Source of the DNA: Rhizobium alarense
Lineage (GTDB): Bacteria > Pseudomonadota > Alphaproteobacteria > Rhizobiales > Rhizobiaceae
Length of the DNA stretch: 53,575 bases
Assembly: GCF_021555155.1 (NCBI RefSeq)
Contig: NZ_JAKGBU010000029.1
Span: 1 to 53,575 of the forward strand
Reading direction: 5' to 3'
Of this stretch, positions 1 to 6,542 are shown piece by piece. The position numbers and the translations under genes were made by a program. The notes beneath the pieces are model-generated. The model did no database searches and was not told where the DNA came from. It was given only the letters and a program-made list of their open reading frames with translations. How positions within the stretch are numbered: the first letter of the stretch is position 1; each line of letters opens with the position of its first letter.

Positions 1-867
1 GGCGGCGCGGATATAGTCCGCGACGGCGAGCGCCGGCGCCTCGGCTTCGTCGGAAACCACCATGCCGATATGATAGTGGCCGAGGTCCGGCAGCCCGTCC
101 TTCTCGCTGAGCGCCACCATGTCGTCGCGCACCAGAAACCGGGCGAGCGGCGCGACCGCGAGGTCCGCGCGGATCGCCGCCTGCTGGCCCATGTGATGGG
201 CGCAGAAATAGGCGACGCGGAACTCGCGGCCGGAACGGCTCAGTTCTTCGAGCGCCTTGCCGCGCCAGATGCAGCCCTCCTCCCAGACCGAGACCGGCAG
301 CGGGTTCTTCAGGTGGGCCGTGCCGCAGTTCTTGCCGACCCAGACGAGCTGCTCCTTGAGCAGGATTTCGCCCGGCACGGTCGCCTCCGGATTGGACGAA
401 TTGAAGATCGCGAGGTCCAGCCGCTTTTCGGCGACCGCCCGGCGCAGGGCGTTGCTCGATTCGATCGAGACGTTGACGGCGATCGACGGGAAGCTCTCGG
501 CGAAGCGCTTCAGCACCTCCGGCAGGATCAGTTCGCCGACGTCGTCCGGTGCGCCGAGACGAACGACGCCGTTCATGTCGGGCATCATGAAGCGCGAGAC
601 GGCCTCGTTGCTGAGCGCGATGAGGCGTCGGGCATAGGAGAGGAGCACTTCGCCATGATGCGTCAGCACGACGGAGCGCGCATCGCGGCGGAACAGCGTG
701 CAGCCGAGCAGTTCCTCCAGCTTCTTGATCTGCATCGACACCGCCGACGGCGTTCGATGGACCGATTCCGCGGCCGTCGTGAAATTGCCCGTCTCGGCAA
801 TCGCCACGAAGGTCTTGAGGATGTCGAGTTCCAGCAGCGGGAGCGATTGGCGCAGCATCAGGTTCAT
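1..867 (-). CDS. LysR-family transcriptional regulator (3' end outside window)
   Basis: Reverse-strand frame open from an ATG at 865-867 to base 1 without a stop, so 289 residues are visible and the C-terminus is cut off by the window. The N-terminus has the LysR winged helix-turn-helix (FTTAAESVHRTPSAVSMQIK, residues about 28-47), then an effector-binding region. The opening LELDILKTFVAIAETGNF and the overall shape resemble the LrhA/HexA/PecT branch. It is divergent from two DUF1127 genes, 114 bp from the first. Rhizobial LysR regulators such as VtlR control small DUF1127 proteins, so regulation of those neighbours is a reasonable inference; orthology to VtlR is not claimed. A Shine-Dalgarno (GGAGG) lies just upstream of the start. 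Confidence 0.9.
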   Translation of the reverse strand, partial: MNLMLRQSLPLLELDILKTFVAIAETGNFTTAAESVHRTPSAVSMQIKKLEELLGCTLFRRDARSVVLTHHGEVLLSYARRLIALSNEAVSRFMMPDMNGVVRLGAPDDVGELILPEVLKRFAESFPSIAVNVSIESSNALRRAVAEKRLDLAIFNSSNPEATVPGEILLKEQLVWVGKNCGTAHLKNPLPVSVWEEGCIWRGKALEELSRSGREFRVAYFCAHHMGQQAAIRADLAVAPLARFLVRDDMVALSEKDGLPDLGHYHIGMVVSDEAEAPALAVADYIRAA

Positions 868-912
868 CGGTTCCTCCAAGATCAGATTTTTTGACTTAAA
901 GAGTTATTTCAT

Positions 913-925
913 TTCGTTTGATTGA
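913..925 (+). promoter_or_regulatory. Candidate regulator site, copy 1 of a 13-bp direct repeat
   Basis: TTCGTTTGATTGA occurs here, in the gap between the LysR gene and the first DUF1127 gene, and again exactly at 1198-1210 before the second DUF1127 gene. The distances to the two start codons are similar (56 and 77 bp). A shared regulator, possibly the divergent LysR protein, is inferred. Confidence 0.45.
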
Positions 926-981
926 ACCATCCATTGGAGCGATAGTCAATCTGCAATTGGACGGAAGAAAGGAGAAGTGAG

Positions 982-1179
982 ATGAACAACAAGAGGTCGC
1001 AAAATCCCCTCGCCGTGCGCGTGTCGGGCCAGGGCTTTCGCTTTGCAATCCGCTCGATGGTTGATGAGGTTCTTCGCCGCCGCCGGCAACGGCGCGCCCT
1101 CGACGAACTGAACAGCCTGTCACCGGAAATCCAGCGGGACATCGGCTGGCCGGTCCGCGCAACACATGAAAACCGCTGA
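982..1179 (+). CDS. DUF1127 small protein
   Basis: 65-residue basic protein with the DUF1127 (YjiS-like) signature near the C-terminus: ALDELNSLSPEIQRDIGW, residues about 40-57. A strong Shine-Dalgarno (AAAGGAG) sits upstream of the ATG. DUF1127 proteins are short, arginine-rich and abundant in Alphaproteobacteria. Some have been linked to RNA turnover, phosphate or stress phenotypes, but the role of this copy is unknown. It is followed by a second DUF1127 gene on the same strand, with an inverted repeat between them suggesting separate promoters. Confidence 0.85.
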   Translation: MNNKRSQNPLAVRVSGQGFRFAIRSMVDEVLRRRRQRRALDELNSLSPEIQRDIGWPVRATHENR

Positions 1180-1185
1180 TGCATC

Positions 1186-1210
1186 CAATCAAATATATTC
1201 GTTTGATTGA
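1186..1210 (+). promoter_or_regulatory. Inverted repeat and second copy of the 13-bp repeat
   Basis: CAATCAAA (1186-1193) and TTTGATTG (1202-1209) form a perfect 8-bp inverted repeat with an 8-nt AT-rich spacer. The right arm belongs to TTCGTTTGATTGA (1198-1210), the repeat also found at 913-925. Dyads with this spacing are typical of LysR-type binding sites; the assignment is inferred. Confidence 0.45.
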
Positions 1211-1287
1211 TGAATGAGGTTGCGGCATTCTCTTCACAAGGTCGCGACCTTTCGATCAAGCCTCCCAAGCTCGAAAGGAACCCTGAG

Positions 1288-1488
1288 ATGGCTAGCATAA
1301 CATTCGAACATACGACCGGCCCGGCACACTCGGTCTCCCTGCCGCTCCGCGCGCTCTTTTCGCGGATCGCGGACGCATGGCGCCGCCACAGCGCCGAACA
1401 GGCGCTCGAAAGCCTGCCCTTCGACGTCATGAAGGATATCGGCTATCCGTCCGTTGACATCAGCGACCGGCAGCGGACGGCGCGATGA
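1288..1488 (+). CDS. DUF1127 small protein, second copy
   Basis: 66-residue protein from ATG 1288, which has a well-placed GAAAGGAA 7 nt upstream; a longer frame from 1207 would run through the putative operator and lacks a good ribosome site. The C-terminal half carries the DUF1127 pattern (HSAEQALESLPFDVMKDIGY). It is more divergent from the first copy than a recent duplicate would be, so the pair may be old. A hairpin terminator follows at 1525-1566. Function unknown; probably co-regulated with the first copy through the shared upstream repeat. Confidence 0.8.
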   Translation: MASITFEHTTGPAHSVSLPLRALFSRIADAWRRHSAEQALESLPFDVMKDIGYPSVDISDRQRTAR

Positions 1489-1524
1489 ATTCGGACAGTC
1501 CCGCCCGAAAACACCGAGTAGACC

Positions 1525-1566
1525 AAGGCCGCCAGCTGTGATCCCGAGGGATCCGCCGGCGGCCTT
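1525..1566. terminator. Bidirectional hairpin terminator
   Basis: AAGGCCGCC (1525-1533) pairs with GGCGGCCTT (1558-1566), with a second small dyad GATCCC/GGGATC inside. The stem is followed by TTTT-like sequence on the plus strand and lies between converging genes (the second DUF1127 and GNAT). Confidence 0.65.
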
Positions 1567-1571
1567 TTCAT

Positions 1572-2171
1572 TCAGCCGGTGACGATCAGCGGCACGTGCG
1601 GCGCCGCGTCCCGCGGCAGAAGGCCGGAAAGGCGCGGATCGTCGAAGACCTCGATCTGCCGCTGATAGGGCACGAAGCCGGACCGGATGTAGAAGCCAAG
1701 CGCCGACGGGTGGTCGATGCTGCAGGTATGCACCCAGAAGCGGCGAATCGACCTCGACCAGGCGCGTTCGATCGCGCGGTTCATCAGCCAGCGCCCGGCA
1801 CCTTGGCCGATGATCGCCGGCGTCAGCCCGAAGAAGGCCAGTTCGCAGCTCCCCGCCTCACGGAAGTCGAGTTCCAGCAGGCCCTCGGCCTTTCCCTCCC
1901 GCAGCACGGCCCAGACTTCGACCGCCGGATCGGCAATGATCGACGTCAGTTCCTCCGCGGGCATCACGAGGCGCGACACCCACAGCCACTCCGTACCGAT
2001 ACGGCGATAGAGATCGCGATACCAGTCCGTCGCCGGCGCGGCGACATGCCGGAGCGTCAGACCGGGCTGCTCCGGATCCCGGCCCTTGCCGGGCCGCTCC
2101 CGCATTTCAAGACTGGTGACGACAGCCGCCAGCTTTCCCGGCGGCACATCCGTGTAACCGTTCCCCAGCAT
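1572..2171 (-). CDS. GNAT family N-acetyltransferase
   Basis: 199-residue protein. The acetyl-CoA binding motif A is visible as ELAFFGLTPAIIGQGAGRWL (residues about 117-136, with the Q-x-x-G-x-G/A loop GQGAGR), followed by motif B-like HPSALGFYIRSGFVPYQ. This places it in the GNAT superfamily, which transfers acetyl groups from acetyl-CoA to amines; the substrate cannot be read from sequence. AAGGTGG lies just upstream of the start. It stands alone, converging on the DUF1127 pair and divergent from the AraC regulator. Confidence 0.85.
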   Translation of the reverse strand: MLGNGYTDVPPGKLAAVVTSLEMRERPGKGRDPEQPGLTLRHVAAPATDWYRDLYRRIGTEWLWVSRLVMPAEELTSIIADPAVEVWAVLREGKAEGLLELDFREAGSCELAFFGLTPAIIGQGAGRWLMNRAIERAWSRSIRRFWVHTCSIDHPSALGFYIRSGFVPYQRQIEVFDDPRLSGLLPRDAAPHVPLIVTG

Positions 2172-2557
2172 GATCCACCTTCAAAGACTCAACCCGGCCA
2201 TCCTGACATCGCGACACCGTGAAAGCGACCGGTTGACCGGTCCATGGCGACGGCGGAGACCATTCTGTCCACAAATCGTTGCCGCACGGCCCCATCCCGC
2301 CCGGGAGCGTTGCCAGCCGCGCCACGCGGATTCGCAATCAGAACAGTGCCGTGACCGGACAAGCACAGGATGTGTCGCAATTGGCAACTCCCATCCAGCA
2401 TTGCCAAAATGCCAGAGATCATGCGCAACGAATTGAGTTGCAAGGCCAAACGAGCGCTTCACAGTCGTGCTTATCCATGCCAATGTCGCAAACAGGAAAG
2501 CGCGACACCGGGATTCCAAGCGACGCTGGACCATAGGCACCCAACGTGGACCCTCCG
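2172..2557. promoter_or_regulatory. Divergent control region between GNAT and AraC genes
   Basis: 386 bp without a convincing gene. TGTCGC occurs at 2373-2378 and 2484-2489, and its reverse complement GCGACA at 2211-2216 and 2502-2507. The copy at 2484 is followed by 8 nt and AA, matching the half-site form TGTCGC-N8-AA reported for the Pseudomonas ArgR regulator, a relative of the downstream gene. An inverted repeat TTGGCAA (2381-2387)/TTGCCAA (2401-2407) is also present. Autoregulation of the AraC gene is inferred. Confidence 0.4.
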
Positions 2558-3574
2558 ATGAACAAGACACAGGTCAAAAAGCGTTCCCTCGTCTTCTTTC
2601 TTGTGCCCAACTTCTCCATGCTGCCCTTCTCGGCCGCAATCGAAACGCTCCGCATCGCCAACCGCATGCTGGGCTACGAGGCCTATAGCTGGCGCCTGGC
2701 GTCGACAGACGGCCTGCAGGTGCTGTCGTCGAGCGGTATCGGCATCGAGGTCAACTCGTCGCTCGCCGACGAGCGCAAGTTCCTCGGCGGCGAGGCCCGC
2801 CCCTCCATGCTGCTCGTCTGTTCCGGCATCTATGTCGAGGATTTCTACAACAAGTCGGTGAATGCATGGCTGCGCGAGGCCTATAATCGCGGCGTCTCCG
2901 TCGGCTCGCTCTGTACGGGCGCCCATGTGCTGGCGCAGGCCGGCCTGTTGTCCGGCAAGCGCTGCGCGATCCACTGGGAGAACCTGCCGGGCTTCGCCGA
3001 AGCCTTCCCGCAGGCCGAGGTCTATGCCGATCTCTACGAGATCGACAGCAACATCTACACCTGCGCCGGCGGCACCGCGTCGCTCGACATGATGCTCAAC
3101 CTGATCGACCAGGATTTCGGCGAGAATCTTGTCAACCGCGTCTGCGAGCAGGCGCTGACCGACCGCGTCCGCGGCCCGCACGACCGCCAGCGCCTGCCGC
3201 TGCGCGCCCGGCTCGGCGTGCAAAACGCCAAGGTTCTGTCGATCATCGAGCTCATGGAGAGCAATCTCTCCGAGCCTCTCTCGCTGCTGGAGATCGCCGA
3301 AGGCGCCGACCTGTCACGCCGGCAGATCGAGCGGCTGTTCCGCCAGGAGATGGGGCGTTCGCCCGCCCGCTACTATCTCGAGATCCGCCTGGACCGCGCC
3401 CGGCACCTGCTGGTCCAGTCCTCCATGCCCGTCGTCGAGGTCGCGGTCGCCTGCGGCTTCGTGTCGGCGTCGCATTTCTCGAAGTGTTATCGCGAACTCT
3501 ACAACCGCTCGCCGCAGCAGGAGCGCGCCGAGCGCAAGCTGACGCTGGCGACGGCCGCCGCCGCCGCCCGCTGA
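2558..3574 (+). CDS. GlxA-type AraC regulator (DJ-1/PfpI-like domain plus AraC HTH)
   Basis: 338-residue regulator. Residues 9-190 form a class I glutamine-amidotransferase-like (DJ-1/PfpI) domain with a cysteine at the nucleophile-elbow position (SLCTGAHVLA, C119) and IHWEN after it. Residues about 225-320 form two AraC helix-turn-helix motifs (LSLLEIAEGADLSRRQIERL and VVEVAVACGFVSASHFSKCY). This is the GlxA/ArgR/CdhR/GbdR group, which senses arginine, carnitine or betaine-type compounds. A GTG at 2546 in the same frame would add four residues; neither start has a strong ribosome site. No catabolic genes of that type are adjacent, so the ligand is unknown. Confidence 0.88.
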   Translation: MNKTQVKKRSLVFFLVPNFSMLPFSAAIETLRIANRMLGYEAYSWRLASTDGLQVLSSSGIGIEVNSSLADERKFLGGEARPSMLLVCSGIYVEDFYNKSVNAWLREAYNRGVSVGSLCTGAHVLAQAGLLSGKRCAIHWENLPGFAEAFPQAEVYADLYEIDSNIYTCAGGTASLDMMLNLIDQDFGENLVNRVCEQALTDRVRGPHDRQRLPLRARLGVQNAKVLSIIELMESNLSEPLSLLEIAEGADLSRRQIERLFRQEMGRSPARYYLEIRLDRARHLLVQSSMPVVEVAVACGFVSASHFSKCYRELYNRSPQQERAERKLTLATAAAAAR

Positions 3575-3606
3575 TCCCGCCCTGGCGCCTTGTCTGAAGA
3601 GGGTGA

Positions 3607-4971
3607 CTATACGGCGAGCGCCGTCATCAGAGACAGTTCGGAGAAGACCCGGTTCCGGCCGGCGTGCTTGGCCATGTAGAGAAACTGGTCCGCCGCGTTC
3701 AGGTAGTTGTCGAAGGTCTCCCGCCCGGAAATCTCCGCAAGACCGATCGACACCGTGATGGTCAGCGGTTCGCCGTCCGCGTCGATCGGTTCGGCGGCGA
3801 GCTGTTCGCGCAGTCCCTCGCTTTCCTCCAGCGCATGATCGAGATCGACGCCCTGGAAAATCACGCCGAATTCCTCGCCGCCCAGCCGGGCGAGCAGGAA
3901 GCGGTCGCCGATGCGCGCCTTCAGGCGCCGGGCGACGACCTTCAGCACCGTGTCGCCCACCTCGTGGCCGTAGGTGTCGTTCAGGCGCTTGAAGTGGTCG
4001 ATGTCGAGGATCGCGATGGCGACCGTCTCACCGCGCCGCAGCGACTGGTCAACAAGACGCTGGCCGGCCTCGAAAAAGTACCGGCGATTGTAGATGTCGG
4101 TCAGAAAGTCGCGCGCCGCTATATGCTGCAGCTCCTGCACCCGCTTCTGGATCGCCGCCAGATGCTGGATCCGGCTGTTGAACTCCTCGACCAGGAACGG
4201 CTTCTGGATGAATTCGTCGCCGCCGGCCCGCAGGAACCGCGCCGCCACGATCCGGTCGGGGTCGTCACAGACGCCGACCACGCGGATGCGCTCGTCGCCG
4301 TGGCACTGGCGGATCGTCGCCAGCAGTTCGAGTCCGTCCATGTCGGCAAGCCGGAGGTCGGTCACGACCATGTCCGGCTGCTCTGTGCAGTCGAGCAGCG
4401 ACAATGCGGCCGCGCCGTTCCCGGCTTCGCAAACCGAGAACTGCTGCGCACGCAGCAGCGACACGAGTTCGGCGCGCGCCTCGTCGCTGCTGGAGACGGC
4501 AAGCACCGAGGTCCGTCCGCCGGACAAGATCTTGTCGACGGCGACGACCAGTTGCTGGATTGCGGACGGATTGTCCTTGAGCACGAAGTCGAGCACGTTC
4601 TTGGCAAGAACCGTCTCGCGCGTCGTGCCGTTGAAAGCGCCGGTGAAGACCAGCGGCGGAATGCCCTTGTCGAGGATGTAGTCGAGCGCCTCGCCGTTCG
4701 GCGCGCCGGGCAGGTTGAGGTCGAGCACGGCGATCGCGAAGTCGGTCGTACCCTCCAGCAGCTGCCTGAGGCTCGTCATGTCGCCGCAATGGGTGACCGA
4801 AAGCCCCAGTTCCTGCTCGAGGCGGTAGCGGATGGCGGTGGAAAACATGCGGGAATCTTCGACCAACAGCATGCGGCGCCCCGAATGACGCCTGGATGCA
4901 GTAGCTTGCTGCGGATCGTTGTCCACGCCCACGCCTTTTTCAACCTTTATAGCGTTCCCGTCGATGCGCAT
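3607..4971 (-). CDS. Diguanylate cyclase with two receiver domains (REC-REC-GGDEF)
   Basis: 454 residues. REC1 (about 34-145) keeps the acidic pair E38/D39, phospho-acceptor D84 (VLDLNLPG) and K132. REC2 (about 154-268) keeps D205 and K257 but its acidic pocket is degenerate (AVSSSDEA). The GGDEF domain (about 285-445) has DFLTDIYNRR and an intact active site GGEEF (364-368), so it should make cyclic di-GMP from two GTP. The RxxD inhibitory site expected just before GGEEF is absent (GDRF at that place), suggesting no product inhibition. PleD has the same domain order. The gene lies downstream of a REC-REC paralogue on the same strand. The start has only a weak ribosome site and might lie further in. 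Confidence 0.92.
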   Translation of the reverse strand: MRIDGNAIKVEKGVGVDNDPQQATASRRHSGRRMLLVEDSRMFSTAIRYRLEQELGLSVTHCGDMTSLRQLLEGTTDFAIAVLDLNLPGAPNGEALDYILDKGIPPLVFTGAFNGTTRETVLAKNVLDFVLKDNPSAIQQLVVAVDKILSGGRTSVLAVSSSDEARAELVSLLRAQQFSVCEAGNGAAALSLLDCTEQPDMVVTDLRLADMDGLELLATIRQCHGDERIRVVGVCDDPDRIVAARFLRAGGDEFIQKPFLVEEFNSRIQHLAAIQKRVQELQHIAARDFLTDIYNRRYFFEAGQRLVDQSLRRGETVAIAILDIDHFKRLNDTYGHEVGDTVLKVVARRLKARIGDRFLLARLGGEEFGVIFQGVDLDHALEESEGLREQLAAEPIDADGEPLTITVSIGLAEISGRETFDNYLNAADQFLYMAKHAGRNRVFSELSLMTALAV

Positions 4972-5095
4972 TACAACCCACGGGGCTTTACCAAGCCGTT
5001 AACATGCGTCGCAAATCACCTCACGCAGGGTGAGGTTTCCGAAACACCGGAATTCCGGCCCCGATCCCCCCGGAAATTTCCAGACCGACGGCCTC

Positions 5096-5923
5096 TCAGG
5101 CAGCGATCCGCGCCTGTGCCGACCTGATCTGCGTCAGTGTGTCGAGGTTCTGATTCACGCGGCAGTAGAATTCCTCGTCGATGAACGGCCGCATGATGAA
5201 GTCGTTGCCGCCGGCCTTCAGGAACCGTGCCGAAAGCATGCGGTCGGTCGAGGAGGAGACGCCGATGATGCGCAGCTGGTGCGAGCCGATGGTACTGCGG
5301 ATGCGGCGGGTCAGTTCGAAGCCGTCGATGTCGGGCATGTTGTAGTCCGTCACCATCAGGCCGATGTCGGCATGGGTCTTGAGCAGCGCCAGCGCCTGCG
5401 CACCGCTCTCGGCGATGCTGACGCGGAAATTGTATCGCCTCAGACGCGTCGAGAGCAGTGCTCGGGCGGTCGGGCTGTCGTCCACGATCAAAACGTGATG
5501 GCGATGGTTGGTGAGGAAGCGGCAGACCGATTCCGCCAGCATGTCCACGGCGAAGATGTTGTCCTTGATGATGTAGTCGACGATCTCCTTGGAGAGCAGC
5601 TGGTCGCGCGTCTTCTGCTGGAAGGTTCCGGTGAAGACGATGGTCGGAATGCTGAGGTCGATCAGATATTCGAGCGCCTCGCCCTTCTCCGCGCCCGGCA
5701 GGTTGATGTTGGAGATCGCCAGCGTCACTTTCTCGGAGGACTTGTCATAGGCAAGCTCAAGGTCCTCGAAGCTGCGGCAGATCTCCACGTCGATGTCGAA
5801 CAGCTCCTTGAGGCGCTTCGAGATCATGGAGGTGAAGACGTTCGAGTCCTCGGCAACGAGTATGCGGTGATGCGAAAGGGATGCGCCGGAATACTGCATT
5901 CCGGAAATACCGATGAACGACAT
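5096..5923 (-). CDS. Tandem receiver-domain response regulator (REC-REC)
   Basis: 275 residues from ATG 5921-5923, which has AGAAGG upstream; the frame is open further out but without a good start. REC1 (about 20-135) aligns with REC1 of the adjacent diguanylate cyclase, but the phospho-acceptor position holds Asn (ISNINLPG, N72). REC2 (about 143-260) has the acidic pair D148/D149 and acceptor D193 (VTDYNMPD), with Arg in place of the usual Lys (FIMRPF). It has no output domain. REC1 is therefore probably a non-phosphorylated receiver and REC2 the active one. The gene is 124 bp upstream of the cyclase in the same direction, suggesting a common pathway. Confidence 0.88.
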   Translation of the reverse strand: MSFIGISGMQYSGASLSHHRILVAEDSNVFTSMISKRLKELFDIDVEICRSFEDLELAYDKSSEKVTLAISNINLPGAEKGEALEYLIDLSIPTIVFTGTFQQKTRDQLLSKEIVDYIIKDNIFAVDMLAESVCRFLTNHRHHVLIVDDSPTARALLSTRLRRYNFRVSIAESGAQALALLKTHADIGLMVTDYNMPDIDGFELTRRIRSTIGSHQLRIIGVSSSTDRMLSARFLKAGGNDFIMRPFIDEEFYCRVNQNLDTLTQIRSAQARIAA

Positions 5924-6163
5924 GGCTACCTTCTGAAAAAACAATTCCCCTGCGTAAACAGGTAGCCGCAAGCCTTTGCGAAAGCGTTAAATTTAGAAGG
6001 CATGAAAACATGGGGCCGCCGGGCCGGCTCGCCGAATGCGATGCGGAGCGGCCGGACAATCGCCTTTGCCGCGCCGGCTGAATGAACGCCGCCCGACAGG
6101 TGAATTGAGGACGATGCCGGCGGTCAAGCGAAAGCGCCACCAGCGCGCGCGGCAAGGGCCGCG

Positions 6164-6442
6164 CTACTTGACCGAAGCCGTGCCGGCGTCGAGCTCCACG
6201 TTCTCGCCGCCCGTGAGGCCGAGGCGGTCGCCGTTCGGCAGCGTCACGAAACAGCCTTCCGGGCAGATGTTCTCGGTCGCGCCCGGATCGATCGCGACCT
6301 CCATCCGGCTGCCGCCCTCGACCACCACCAGGACGGCGGTATCGGGGCCTTTGTTGGTCACCGTCGCCGCCGAAGCCGCCGCGGGGAGAAAGGCAGTCGT
6401 CAAAAGGATCGTCGTCAGTCGCAACATGTCAGCCCGGCGCAT
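6164..6442 (-). CDS. Small exported protein, function unknown
   Basis: About 92 residues from ATG 6440-6442 (AGAGGG 9 nt upstream); an alternative ATG at 6427 gives a shorter signal peptide. The N-terminus LTTILLTTAFLPAAASA looks like a Sec signal peptide, with cleavage after ASA. The mature part is about 65 residues with two cysteines (ICPEGCFVTL) that could form a disulfide, and a beta-rich look. No known domain recognised. It lies downstream of the MscS-type channel gene but about 100 bp away. Confidence 0.65.
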   Translation of the reverse strand: MRRADMLRLTTILLTTAFLPAAASAATVTNKGPDTAVLVVVEGGSRMEVAIDPGATENICPEGCFVTLPNGDRLGLTGGENVELDAGTASVK

Positions 6443-6542
6443 CGCGCGCCGCCCTCTCAAAGCCCGGAGCAACACTATCGCTCCTCGCAGGCTTTGCACA
6501 GGGTTTAAACCGCCATGGCTGAATGCGGCGTGAATGTGGCGT

